Of a stretch of 64,000 nucleotides of DNA, positions 28,346 through 37,164 are shown one piece after another. The stretch is from the NCBI GenBank assembly GCA_937868765.1, contig CALMNL010000004.1, positions 1,748,749 to 1,812,748 on the forward strand, given 5' to 3'. This DNA is from an uncultured Desulfatitalea sp. (lineage in GTDB: Bacteria > Desulfobacterota > Desulfobacteria > Desulfobacterales > Desulfosarcinaceae). The number at the start of each line of letters is the position of its first letter. Position 1 is the first letter of the stretch. The translations under genes and the position numbers were made by a program. Under the pieces are notes generated by a model. That model made no database searches. It was not told the origin of the DNA and saw nothing but the letters and a program-made list of their open reading frames with translations.

Positions 28346-30547
28346 GTGAAACCTGCGGTGACTGAACGCATCCACGGCCGGCGGCCGGGGGCACCCGCGA
28401 ATCGAAACGCAAAGGCGCCATTGGCCGGATCGATCGGGCTATTGGCCGCAGCATCGCCGATGAACCTGCGCCAAATACTCTTGAGCCTCTCCCTGCTGGC
28501 CTTCTTGTCGGCGTTGGCCGGCGGCGTGCTGTATTATACGGCCCTGCACCACGCGGCGTTGGAAGAAGCCGAGCGCCAGGCGGTGGCCAACACCGAACTG
28601 ATCGAAAGCAGCCTGAACCGGATGCTCACAGAGCACCGCAGGACCGTGATCGCGATGGCCGGCCTGCCCGCTCTGCGCGACGCCCTGGTGAACGGCGACG
28701 CCGAGGCCCTCGATCGTGCCAACCGAGTGCTCGACCATTTCGTCGCCACCCTGGAGGCGGACGTCTGCTACTTGATGAATCGGGACGGATCGACCATCGC
28801 TTCCAGCAATCGCTCCGACGACGATAGCTTCGTGGGCAGCAACTTTGCCTTCCGGCCCTATTTCCAGCAGGCCCTGCAAGGCCGGTACGGCATCTACATG
28901 GCAGTGGGGACCACCTCTCGCAAACGCGGCATCTATAACAGTTATCCGGTATATGCGGCTGCCGGCGGATCGCCGGTGGGTGTCGCGGTGATCAAAAGCC
29001 CCATCGTCGATGCGGCGGCATTGGGCATCTCCGAGGGCGACCTGGTCCTGATCACCGACCCCCAGGGCATTATCTTCATCACCAACCGGCCGCAGTGGCT
29101 TTACCAGCTGGCCTGGCAGCTGACCTCCCTGAGTGCCGTACCCGCCGAGGTCGAGCGGCAGTTCGGCGCCGGGCCCCGCAACTGGGTCGGCTTGAGCGAA
29201 TTGGGCAAAGACCAGGTGCAGGACAGCGAGGGCAACCGATACTTGATGCACCAGGCCGGGCTGGCGCTCTTCCCGGGGTGGAAGATCATCCACCTGCGCA
29301 ACATGCAGGTCATTGCGCGGGCCATTTCCGGTCCCCTGCTGCGCGTGGCCGGTCCGGTCGCCGTCCTTGTGGCCACCCTGGTGGGGCTGTTCGTGCTGGT
29401 GCTTTACAAAAAGGCCAGCCGCGAAATCCAAGCCCGTCTCAGGGCCGAAGAGGCCCTGCAACTGGCCAAGGAGGAACTCAGCCGGCACTCCATGGAGTTG
29501 GAGCGCGAGGTGCGCATCCGCAGCGGGGAGATCAGCGCGATCCTCAAATACACTCCCAATGTGGTTTACATCAAAGATACCCAGGGACGTTACCTGATGG
29601 TCAATTCGCGTTTCGAGACCCTCTTCGGCGTGCACAACGAAGCCGCCCGCGGCCGGACCGACGCCGATCTGCTGCCGGCCGAAGTGGCCGAGCAATTCCG
29701 GCTGCACGACGCCGGTGCCTTGAATGGCGCACCGTTGTTGAAGGTGGAGGAGCGCATCCCCCAGGAGGATGGGCCGCACACCTATCTGGCCATGAAATTT
29801 CCCATTTACGAGGAGTCGGGCCATATTCGGGGCATCTGCAGTATCGCCACCGATATCACGCCCTTGAAGAAGGCCCAGGAACAGCTGCGGCGCCTGTCCG
29901 GCTCGATCATGGCCAACCAGGAGAAGGAGCGTGCCGCCATCGCCCGGGAGTTGCATGACGAGTTGGGGCAGTTGCTCACGGCCTTGCGCATGGATGCTGT
30001 CTGGCTTCAGGAACGGCTCCGGCAGAAAGATGCCCGAATTGCATCGCGGGCCGAGGCCATGTGCGGTTTGATCGACACCACCATCGAAGAGGTACGCGGC
30101 ATGGCCATCCGGCTGCGGCCGGGCGTTCTGGACGATCTCGGGCTGGTGGATGCACTGGAGTGGCTGACCACCGAATATGAGCGCAGGGCGCAGTTCCCCT
30201 GTATTTTTAACCAGCACCATATTCCCGCGGTGGATAACGCCATTGCCACGGCCGCCTACCGTATCGCCCAGGAGGCCTTGACCAACGTGGTCCGCCACGC
30301 CCGTGCGGCCCATGCCGAGGTGACGCTCAAGATGAACGGCCACGAGGAGCTGGTGCTGGAGGTGGCGGACGACGGCAAGGGCTTCGATCCCGAAGGTTTG
30401 TCGGAGAACGACATGCTGGGGCTGGCCGGCATGCGCGAGAGGGCATCGCTGGTGGGCGGCCGCCTGGTGTTTCAGTCGCAGCCCGGCCACGGGGCCACCG
30501 TTCGTTTCAGCGTGCCGCTGGGCGCGAATTCCGGGAGGCAGCCTTGA
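28346..30547 (+). CDS. Sensor histidine kinase, dCache-PAS-HisKA_3
   Basis: A 733-residue membrane kinase of the NarX/DegS class. GTG 28346 with GGAG upstream is taken as start; ATG 28460 just before the first helix is an alternative. TM1 at about 44-65 (LLSLSLLAFLSALAGGVLYY) and TM2 at about 330-355 (VAGPVAVLVATLVGLFVLVL) enclose a periplasmic dCache sensor (SNFAFRPYFQQALQGRYGIY is the ligand-pocket signature). A PAS domain covers about 390-510 (YTPNVVYIKDTQGRYLMVNS). The phospho-acceptor is H537 in IARELHDELGQLL, followed by the ATPase N-box AQEALTNVVRHA. It forms a stop/start overlap with the response regulator gene, its certain partner. Confidence 0.93.
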   Translation: MKPAVTERIHGRRPGAPANRNAKAPLAGSIGLLAAASPMNLRQILLSLSLLAFLSALAGGVLYYTALHHAALEEAERQAVANTELIESSLNRMLTEHRRTVIAMAGLPALRDALVNGDAEALDRANRVLDHFVATLEADVCYLMNRDGSTIASSNRSDDDSFVGSNFAFRPYFQQALQGRYGIYMAVGTTSRKRGIYNSYPVYAAAGGSPVGVAVIKSPIVDAAALGISEGDLVLITDPQGIIFITNRPQWLYQLAWQLTSLSAVPAEVERQFGAGPRNWVGLSELGKDQVQDSEGNRYLMHQAGLALFPGWKIIHLRNMQVIARAISGPLLRVAGPVAVLVATLVGLFVLVLYKKASREIQARLRAEEALQLAKEELSRHSMELEREVRIRSGEISAILKYTPNVVYIKDTQGRYLMVNSRFETLFGVHNEAARGRTDADLLPAEVAEQFRLHDAGALNGAPLLKVEERIPQEDGPHTYLAMKFPIYEESGHIRGICSIATDITPLKKAQEQLRRLSGSIMANQEKERAAIARELHDELGQLLTALRMDAVWLQERLRQKDARIASRAEAMCGLIDTTIEEVRGMAIRLRPGVLDDLGLVDALEWLTTEYERRAQFPCIFNQHHIPAVDNAIATAAYRIAQEALTNVVRHARAAHAEVTLKMNGHEELVLEVADDGKGFDPEGLSENDMLGLAGMRERASLVGGRLVFQSQPGHGATVRFSVPLGANSGRQP

Positions 30548-31185
30548 TTCGAGTGCTTCTGGCAGACGACCACAGCATTGTCCGGGCCGGCCTGCGGCGG
30601 TTGGTGGAAGAGAGCGGCGACATGGAGGTGGTGGCCGAGGCCGCCGACGGCCGCGAAGCCATCACCAAGATCCGGCAGTTCAAGCCGGATGTGGCGGTCA
30701 TCGATCTCTCCATGCCCGAGATCGACGGCCTGGAGGTGATCACCCGCCTGCGTCCCGAATTTCCCGATATCCCCATCATCGTGCTGACCATGCACACCGA
30801 GAACCAGTACATCGTGCGGGCCATCGAGGCCGGGGCCAAGGGCTACGTGACCAAGAAGTCGGCCCCCGAACAACTGGTCCAGGCCATCCGCAAAGTGCAT
30901 GCCGGCGCCCCGCTCTCCCTGACCGAAGACGCCGCCGAATCCCTGGCCCTGCGCGTGGCCCGCGGCAGCCAGCCCCAATCCCCGCTGGACACCCTCTCCA
31001 CCCGCGAACTGCAGGTGCTGCGCCGCCTGGCCCTGGGGCACACCAACCGGGAGATTGCCTCCACCTACAACATCAGCATCAAGACCGTGGACACCTACCG
31101 CTTCCGGCTGCTGAAGAAATTGAACCTGCGCAACAACGCGGAGCTCTCCCGCTTTGCGATTCAGAACGGGCTGATCGAGACCTAG
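30544..31185 (+). CDS. NarL/FixJ-family response regulator
   Basis: A 213-residue DNA-binding response regulator. The receiver has acidic D8/D9 (LLADDHSIVRAG), phosphorylation site D54 (VAVIDLSMPEIDG), a conserved threonine (IIVLTMHTE) and lysine (KGYVTKKSAPEQL). The C-terminal LuxR-type helix-turn-helix (LSTRELQVLRRLALGHTNRE) ends with the recognition helix ISIKTVDTYRFRLL. It starts at TTG 30544, overlapping the kinase TGA by three bases, so the pair is translationally coupled. Targets are unknown; the dCache sensor suggests control by a small organic ligand. Confidence 0.93.
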   Translation: MIRVLLADDHSIVRAGLRRLVEESGDMEVVAEAADGREAITKIRQFKPDVAVIDLSMPEIDGLEVITRLRPEFPDIPIIVLTMHTENQYIVRAIEAGAKGYVTKKSAPEQLVQAIRKVHAGAPLSLTEDAAESLALRVARGSQPQSPLDTLSTRELQVLRRLALGHTNREIASTYNISIKTVDTYRFRLLKKLNLRNNAELSRFAIQNGLIET

Positions 31186-31223
31186 CGAACGCCTGCGCGG
31201 GCAGCGGCGAATATTGTCTCCTT

Positions 31224-32891
31224 TTATTTTGTATAGAACTCCTTGTATTGAGCGCGAATCTCCTTTTTATTCAATTTGCCCACACTTGTTTTGGGAATTT
31301 CTTTCACAAACAGGACCTCATCCGGCAACTGCCATTTGGCAAAAGTTTTGACCAGGTGATTGCGGATATCATCGGCGGTTACTCTTTCCTTCTCGCCTTC
31401 GCGCAACACCACCAGGGCCAGTGGGCGTTCTTCCCATTTGGGGTGGGGGATGCCCACCACCGCCGCTTCCAGCACCGCAGGAAAAGAAATGATTTCGTTT
31501 TCCATATCAACCGAGCTGATCCATTCGCCACCGCTTTTGATGACATCTTTGACGCGGTCGGTGATCTTGAGATAGCCGTGTTCGTCGATGGTGCCCATAT
31601 CGCCGCTGCGCCAGTATCCGTCTGCGGTAAACTGCGATTCCGTGCCGGGGGCGTCGTGATACTTCGCCGTGATCCAGGGGCCCCGGACGAGAATTTCACC
31701 GGGTGTTTTTCCGTCGTGGGCGATTTCTGCGTCGAAGGCGTTGACCACCTTTATATCCAGCCCCACCACGGTGAAGCCCTGCTTCTTTTTCAACTCCCAC
31801 CGCTGGTCCTCGGTCAACTCGCGTGCCAGCCAGGGCATGATGCGATTGGTGGTCACCAGCGGGGTCGTTTCAGTGGCGCCGTAAGCGTGAATGACTTCCG
31901 CACCGGTCAGCTCCCAGAACCCTTTCATCATGGCTACCGGCGGCTCACTGGCCCCTGAAAGAAGACGGGCACCGCTCAGGTCCGGTTTTTTGTCCAGGCC
32001 GCGGATGTACTCCAGCAGGGGCATGAAAATGGCCGGAGCCCCGGCGCTGACGGTTACCTTTTCATCCACGATCAGCTTGCTCAGCCCCTCCAATCTGTCT
32101 AAGGTATACATGCCCGGAAACACCAGGCGGGCGCCCACCATGGTGGCGGCCTGGCTGAGGCCCCACCCCAGGGCGTGGAACATGGGCACGATCTGACAGT
32201 AGGTGTCGGCGATGCTGATTTCGGCGTTGTTGCCAATGGCGCAGGAGTGCAGATACACATCCCGGTGGGAATAATATACCCCTTTGGGCTTGCCGGTGGT
32301 GCCGGTGGTGTAGCAGGCGGCATAAGCAGACGTTTCATCCATGTGGGGCCATTCAAAATCCGGGGAGGCCCCGGCGATCAGGTCTTCATAGGAATAAACA
32401 TTTTTCAAGTTGGTCTTCACGTCCGCCAGCTTTTTGCCGGGCAAGGTGATAATCACGAACCCCTTGAGGCTTTTGCACAAAGGGGCCACCGCGTGGGCGA
32501 TAGGCAGCAGGGTTTCGTCCACGATGATGAAACTGGCGCCGCTGTGATCGATCACATAGGCCAGGTCCTGCGGTATCAACCGCAGGTTGAGCAGCAGCAT
32601 GACCGCGCCCAGACCGGGCAGGCCAAAATAGATTTCATAGTTTTCGTGGCTGTTCCAGGCCAGCACCCCCACCCGGTCGCCCACTTGAACGCCGATGGAC
32701 CGCAAGCCGTTGGCCAACCGTTTCATGCGTTCGTGGGCGTCCGCGTAAGTGTACTTGAACATACTGCCGTCCAGCCGGCGGCTGACGATCTCCTGGCGCC
32801 CGAAACTCCGGGCGGCATGTTTGATGATGGTGGTTACGTTGAGCTGGAAATTGTCCTGACTGGTGGCCGGAAATCCTTTGACGATGTCCAT
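31224..32891 (-). CDS. Medium/long-chain acyl-CoA ligase (AlkK-like)
   Basis: A 555-residue ANL-superfamily ligase. P-loop CYTTGTTGKPKGVYYSHRDV lies near residue 190, and the A5 region is VIHAYGATETTPL. DGYWRSGDMGTIDEHGYLKI is the hinge region, and the catalytic lysine is in PKTSVGKLNKKEI at the C-terminus. The layout (long AMP-binding core, GWGLSQAATMVGARLVF, C-terminal AFAKWQLPDEV) is that of AlkK-type ligases that activate medium-chain acids. It lies downstream of padR on the same strand with a 578-base gap, so it may be a separate transcript. A role in activating the acid made by the ALDH upstream is likely. Confidence 0.9.
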   Translation of the reverse strand: MDIVKGFPATSQDNFQLNVTTIIKHAARSFGRQEIVSRRLDGSMFKYTYADAHERMKRLANGLRSIGVQVGDRVGVLAWNSHENYEIYFGLPGLGAVMLLLNLRLIPQDLAYVIDHSGASFIIVDETLLPIAHAVAPLCKSLKGFVIITLPGKKLADVKTNLKNVYSYEDLIAGASPDFEWPHMDETSAYAACYTTGTTGKPKGVYYSHRDVYLHSCAIGNNAEISIADTYCQIVPMFHALGWGLSQAATMVGARLVFPGMYTLDRLEGLSKLIVDEKVTVSAGAPAIFMPLLEYIRGLDKKPDLSGARLLSGASEPPVAMMKGFWELTGAEVIHAYGATETTPLVTTNRIMPWLARELTEDQRWELKKKQGFTVVGLDIKVVNAFDAEIAHDGKTPGEILVRGPWITAKYHDAPGTESQFTADGYWRSGDMGTIDEHGYLKITDRVKDVIKSGGEWISSVDMENEIISFPAVLEAAVVGIPHPKWEERPLALVVLREGEKERVTADDIRNHLVKTFAKWQLPDEVLFVKEIPKTSVGKLNKKEIRAQYKEFYTK

Positions 32892-33469
32892 AAAATTTTC
32901 CTTTCTGCTAAAAGCGCAAGGTTTGAATGGAGCCGTTCCAAAGTTGATCCGTTTGCCAGTGTTGCAGATAAGATTAACGGGTTTAGGTGAATGCGGTGCT
33001 TCGATATGGGGCGCGAAGCAGCGCGCTTCGGTAACCTATCCTTCAGCCGCGAGCAAAGCGAGCCGGATGAAAGGCATTTTTGGATGTTCATCCTTTCATT
33101 AATTGCAGCTCTCTATCCAAATACTGTTTACCTTTTTCGTTGGCGGTATACTTTGATGCGTGTTTGAGTGCACTTGGAGTATCCCTTTCTATATTAAAAT
33201 TATAAATACTATCAACAGCATAGCTGATGGGACCGCTTCGGCCGGGACCAAAGGTAGATATGGGGCAAATGCGTCAGCCTAAATCATGCTTTGATCTTAG
33301 TGCCAATTCATCCTTGCTTGTGACTTCGTAGCCATCGCCACGGACAAGCCATCGCAGGGCTGCCAGGCCGGCCTCCATGGCAAAACGCGGTTGTTTTTTG
33401 GGCCATCTCCTGGGCGGCCCGGATCAGGGTTCTTGGATCACAGGGGCTTTCATTCGCCAATTCAAGCCT
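32892..33469. other. Gap with hairpins and a small gene remnant
   Basis: 578 AT-richer bases between the ligase and padR. It contains a hairpin cgaagc/gcttcg at 33014-33030, an inverted repeat ATGAAAGG/CCTTTCAT at 33067-33099 with a 17-base loop, and the remnant listed separately at 33274-33440. The promoter of the ligase gene is probably here. There is no intact gene. Confidence 0.55.
33274..33440 (-). pseudogene. Frameshifted C-terminal gene remnant
   Basis: On the minus strand the segment RTLIRAAQEMAQKT (about 33390-33440) is in one frame. A short open stretch starting at 33378 (MEAGLAALRWLVRGDGYEV, ending LRSKHDLG at a stop at 33274) continues it in another frame. Read together they look like one protein interrupted by a frameshift; GLAALRWLVRGDGYE resembles a recurrent motif of small bacterial hypothetical proteins I cannot name. 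No start is visible. Confidence 0.4.
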
Positions 33470-34036
33470 TCATTTGCCTCCTTGCTTATTTGATGAAGTG
33501 TCCGAAGGTCTTGGCGTTTGTTCTATTTCCGTTTTTGCCCGGCGCAGCCATTTTAAATACAATTCATTTTGGCTGACGCCGAGTTCAGCAAGAAGGCGGA
33601 CATAGACCGTCTGTCGCTCCCATCGCTTACGGTTCATCTTTCGGCGCTTTAATTGAGCGTCAAACAGCTCAATCTGTTTGTCTATGATTTTTTTGGCTTC
33701 CTCGATATCGCCGAAGCTGAAAAAAGCAAATTTGAGCAGAAAGGGGTCCCGGATGAGCATTGGCTTATCAGGTGGCGTTGTGAGCCAACGGGTGAAATCA
33801 CTTCGCCCCTTTTTGGTTATCGAGTAGAGCTTTTTATGGGGTCCGCCGCTATCTGAAGGCGTCTTTTCCCGCATTTTTATCAGTCCGTCTTTTTCCAGTT
33901 CTTTCAGACTCGGATATATTTGTCCGAAGTTGATCGACCACATATGGCCGAAATTATTTTCAATATGGGTCTTAATCCTATATCCGTGCATGTCGGAATA
34001 GTTCAAGAGCCCCAAGATTGCATACTTGATCGACAT
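33470..34036 (-). CDS. PadR-family transcriptional regulator
   Basis: A 188-residue PadR-type repressor. The winged-helix domain covers residues 1-75 (KYAILGLLNYSDMHGYRI; WSINFGQIYPSLKELEKDGL; YSITKKGRSDFTRWL). The C-terminal helical dimerisation/effector domain covers about 90-170 (EEAKKIIDKQIELFDAQLKR), so it is the longer PadR-s1/vinculin-like C-terminal type. It follows the Fe-ADH gene by 79 bases on the same strand. Two similar inverted repeats in the divergent promoter region at 36910 and 37015 are its likely operators. PadR proteins typically release DNA on binding a phenolic or other small effector; the effector here is unknown. Confidence 0.92.
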   Translation of the reverse strand: MSIKYAILGLLNYSDMHGYRIKTHIENNFGHMWSINFGQIYPSLKELEKDGLIKMREKTPSDSGGPHKKLYSITKKGRSDFTRWLTTPPDKPMLIRDPFLLKFAFFSFGDIEEAKKIIDKQIELFDAQLKRRKMNRKRWERQTVYVRLLAELGVSQNELYLKWLRRAKTEIEQTPRPSDTSSNKQGGK

Positions 34037-34115
34037 GGTTCACCTAATTTTGTTCAGCGTCGCGACAGCCGCGTTGATGCTTTCTCCCAGCTATTGCGCC
34101 TCTTTGAGTCAATTG

Positions 34116-35306
34116 TCACTTGCTGAAAGAGAAGTCCAGGACATAGTTGATAGCCTCATCCGGAAGTGGAAACCTGAAACCGGCGATGTCCGTTTTTACC
34201 CTGGATTTCAAGTCCTCCTTGTCCTCAGGGGTGAGCTTATACGGAAAAACCTCGGGAATTTCGATTTCTTTTTTGAATTCCTCCATGGCCGCCAGCACGA
34301 ACCCATAAGCCTGTTCAGCACTCAACCCATCCGTCTTAACTCCAAAAGCAGCCGCAAATTCCAGGATCCTTGGCAAATACAAAGGGAAAAGGATTTTCAT
34401 CACATTGGACATGAAAACGCCGCAAGCCAGCCCGTGGGAAATGTTCAGCTTGGGTCCCGCAGCATGGGCGAAATTATGAATGGGAGCTGATCCGTTCGCC
34501 TTGGAGTAGGCTTGCATGCCCATATTGCTGGCGATCAGCATTTGCATGCGGGCTTCCACATTCTTTCCATCTTTGACGGCGATGGGCAAATACTTCCTGA
34601 TCAATTTGATGGCATGGAGCGCCAGCGCGTCGGACAGAGAATTAGCGTTCCGCGCAAAAAAAGCCTCCAGACAATGGGACAGGGCATCGCAACCGGTTTC
34701 CGCTGTCAGGCGCGGCGGCAGGCTCAGGGTGACCTGTGGGTCCAGAACGGCCACCTGTGCTGGAAGGTGCGGGTGCATGATGTTGCCTTTAAGGCCGTCT
34801 TCCTCTACGAGCACAACCGCTCCGGGTGATGATTCCGCCCCTGTGCCGGCGGTGGTGGGGACGGCGATGTGCGGAAAATTGAGTGGTTGGGTGACCAACC
34901 CTGTGTGAATTCCAGCCGTGCCCCGCATGAGTTCGGCAACATCCCGGACGCCGAAGCCCAGCATGATCTTCAACGCCTTTACCGAATCCAACACACTTCC
35001 GCCCCCAACCGCGAGCAGCCCTTCGACACCGTTCGCACCACACCAGCGAATGCAATCGTTGATGATCAAGGCCCTGGCGTCCTGCTCGATCTTGTCGTAG
35101 ACCCCCGCGACCACGGGAGCGCCCTGCACCTCGATCACATCTTTGACCATATCGACCACGCCGGCATTAACCAGCCCGCGGTCAGTGATGATCCCGATTC
35201 TACGGGCCCCCAGGGCCTTGAAGTGCGCACCGATCTGGCTGATGCTCCCCAAGCCGATATCCAGAACGCCACGGTATTCCCATGCAACGTATTGGGTCAT
35301 GCTCAT
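34116..35306 (-). CDS. Iron-containing alcohol dehydrogenase (type III)
   Basis: A 396-residue NAD(P)-dependent alcohol dehydrogenase. The dinucleotide-binding motif is VEGLLAVGGGSVLDSVKAL near residue 95, followed by PTTAGTGAESSPGAVV. Metal ligands are visible as D and H of GCDALSHCLEAFF and the two histidines of PIHNFAHAAGPK and NISHGLACGV. Length is normal. It starts 22 bases after the ALDH stop, forming an alcohol-to-aldehyde-to-acid pair (the operon order places ADH second). The substrate is unknown; context suggests an alcohol whose acid enters CoA-ester chemistry. Confidence 0.92.
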   Translation of the reverse strand: MSMTQYVAWEYRGVLDIGLGSISQIGAHFKALGARRIGIITDRGLVNAGVVDMVKDVIEVQGAPVVAGVYDKIEQDARALIINDCIRWCGANGVEGLLAVGGGSVLDSVKALKIMLGFGVRDVAELMRGTAGIHTGLVTQPLNFPHIAVPTTAGTGAESSPGAVVLVEEDGLKGNIMHPHLPAQVAVLDPQVTLSLPPRLTAETGCDALSHCLEAFFARNANSLSDALALHAIKLIRKYLPIAVKDGKNVEARMQMLIASNMGMQAYSKANGSAPIHNFAHAAGPKLNISHGLACGVFMSNVMKILFPLYLPRILEFAAAFGVKTDGLSAEQAYGFVLAAMEEFKKEIEIPEVFPYKLTPEDKEDLKSRVKTDIAGFRFPLPDEAINYVLDFSFSK

Positions 35307-35328
35307 GTGAGAACCTCCCTGTCTTCGG

Positions 35329-36843
35329 TTAATATTTGATACCCAGCAGATAGTTCCAGAACTTGTCCTTTGCGCTGGCCGTCATATCCTGGCAGATGTG
35401 TTTTACGTAACTGTACTCGCGAAGTGACTCGAACGCTTTCTCGGTGCCGATACCACTTTGCTTGTAACCGCCAAACGGTGCATCGGCTCGCGTCAAATGA
35501 TAGATATTGATGAATACTGTCCCGGTGCGCATCCGGGTCGCCAATTTCTGGGCGCGGGCTGTATTGGTACTGACAACGCCACCCGCAAGGCCGTACATGG
35601 TATCGTTGGCCATCGCCAGGGCCTCCTCCTCGTCGTCGTAGGGGATCACACACTGCACCGGACCGAAAATTTCTTCCCTGACCTGTTTCATCCGGTTGTT
35701 GCAGTTGACAAAAATGGTGGGCTCGAAGAAAAAGCCGCGATCGTATTCCGGACCGCAGAGGCGGTTGCCGCCGCAGGCAACTTCGGCCCCCTCTTTTTTA
35801 CCAATCTCGACGTATCGCATGATGGTGTTCAGCTGCGCCTGGGAGGCGATGGGCCCCTGATCGGTGAGGGGATCCAATTGGTTTCCAATCTTGAGCAATT
35901 TTATTTTTTCGATCATTCCCGACACCAAAGACGCCTGCATTTTCCTGGGCACGAATATCCTAGTACCCGATAGACAAATTTGCCCTTGGTGGAAGAGGAA
36001 AGCCGTCAACCCGATATTGATCGCCACATCCATGTCGGCATCATCGAGGATGATGAGCGGGGATTTGCCACCTAATTCGAGAGTGATCTTCTTGATCGTG
36101 TCCGCAGCCATACGATAGATTTCACGCCCCACCTCAGTGGATCCGGTCAATGAAACTTTACCCACCTCGGGGTGGCTCGCCAGGGCTCCTCCGACAGCTT
36201 GTCCTGGCCCTGTCACGACGTTCAGCACGCCATCCGGCACCCCGGCCTCTTTCGCCAACCGCGCCAGCTCCAGGGTTGTGAGCGGTGTGATGCTGGCCGG
36301 CTTCATGATCATGCTGTTGCCCATGGCCAGGGCGGGAGCGATTTTCGCTCCAGCTGATGAAAGGGGAACGTTCCATGGAGCGATGCCGACACAGACGCCG
36401 ATGGGTTCACGCTTCATGAAACTGTGAAGCGGTGCGCTCGGCGCATAAGGTGCGTGCTCCACCTCGGGCAGCTGATCGAGCAGTTGTGCCGTTGTGTGAA
36501 AGGACATAATGCAGCTTCCCACATCGATCAAGCTGGTCTGCCGAATGCAGGCGCCTGAGGTGAGAGATTCCAGGTAGGCCAGCCGGGCGCTGTTCTTGAA
36601 AAGAAGTTTGGCCATATTGCCTAAAATGCGGGCTCTTTCGCTTTTGCTCTGGTTGGCCCAAACTCCAGCTTCAAAAGCTTTCCGGGATGCATCGACAGCT
36701 TTTTCGACATCCGCCGGGCCTGCCAGAGGCACCCGGGCCACGATTTCCTGGTTGGCAGGGTTGATCACGTCCATGGTCTGCCCCGATTCGCTGTCCACCC
36801 ATTTGCCGTCGATGAACATCTTGTATTCCATGACGTCACTCAT
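35329..36843 (-). CDS. Aldehyde dehydrogenase (NAD(P)-dependent)
   Basis: A 504-residue ALDH-superfamily enzyme oxidising an aldehyde to the acid. ATG 36843 (MSDVMEYKMFIDGKWVDSE) is preferred over GTG 36852, since GGGGGGTG lies at usable distance. Catalytic glutamate is in TLELGGKSPL, catalytic cysteine in GQICLSGTRIF, and the Rossmann motif is TGSTEVGREIY. The C-terminal FGGYKQSGIGTEKAFESL is the tetrameric class signature. It is the first gene of the ALDH-ADH-padR unit and is controlled by the divergent promoter region with two PadR-type boxes. Confidence 0.93.
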   Translation of the reverse strand: MSDVMEYKMFIDGKWVDSESGQTMDVINPANQEIVARVPLAGPADVEKAVDASRKAFEAGVWANQSKSERARILGNMAKLLFKNSARLAYLESLTSGACIRQTSLIDVGSCIMSFHTTAQLLDQLPEVEHAPYAPSAPLHSFMKREPIGVCVGIAPWNVPLSSAGAKIAPALAMGNSMIMKPASITPLTTLELARLAKEAGVPDGVLNVVTGPGQAVGGALASHPEVGKVSLTGSTEVGREIYRMAADTIKKITLELGGKSPLIILDDADMDVAINIGLTAFLFHQGQICLSGTRIFVPRKMQASLVSGMIEKIKLLKIGNQLDPLTDQGPIASQAQLNTIMRYVEIGKKEGAEVACGGNRLCGPEYDRGFFFEPTIFVNCNNRMKQVREEIFGPVQCVIPYDDEEEALAMANDTMYGLAGGVVSTNTARAQKLATRMRTGTVFINIYHLTRADAPFGGYKQSGIGTEKAFESLREYSYVKHICQDMTASAKDKFWNYLLGIKY

Positions 36844-36909
36844 AAATTTCACCCCCCGAGAATAGCGTTTGCGTTTGGCCGGCCATTTGCGCGCCGAGAA
36901 ATTTATCTA

Positions 36910-36928
36910 GTATATATTTTCAATATAC
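36910..36928. promoter_or_regulatory. Putative PadR operator 1
   Basis: Perfect inverted repeat GTATAT-N7-ATATAC in the divergent promoter region, 67 bases upstream of the ALDH ATG. A further lone half-site ATATAC lies at 36936-36941. The same spacing recurs at 37015. Assignment to the PadR protein is inferred from its linkage. Confidence 0.6.
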
Positions 36929-37014
36929 AGATCGAATATACTTGTCAACGCATGTTGTTTTTGGAAGGAGGATATACAGCCTCGCTCCTTTGCAATTCTT
37001 CTTGACAATCCTCA

Positions 37015-37033
37015 GTATATACATTTTATATAT
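37015..37033. promoter_or_regulatory. Putative PadR operator 2
   Basis: GTATAT-N7-ATATAT, one mismatch from operator 1, 105 bases away (about ten helical turns). It lies 132 bases upstream of the CoA-transferase start. The two boxes would let one regulator control both divergent operons. Confidence 0.58.
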
Positions 37034-37164
37034 TCGCATGCGCTTCTATACCAAAAGTCGCACAGCCGCCATATGATGTGCGTCAAGACACATGGGCTGG
37101 TTTGATCATAATCTGGAAGCGACAATGGCAGGAGTTGTCCATTAAAAGTCGAGGAGTCTTGCCT

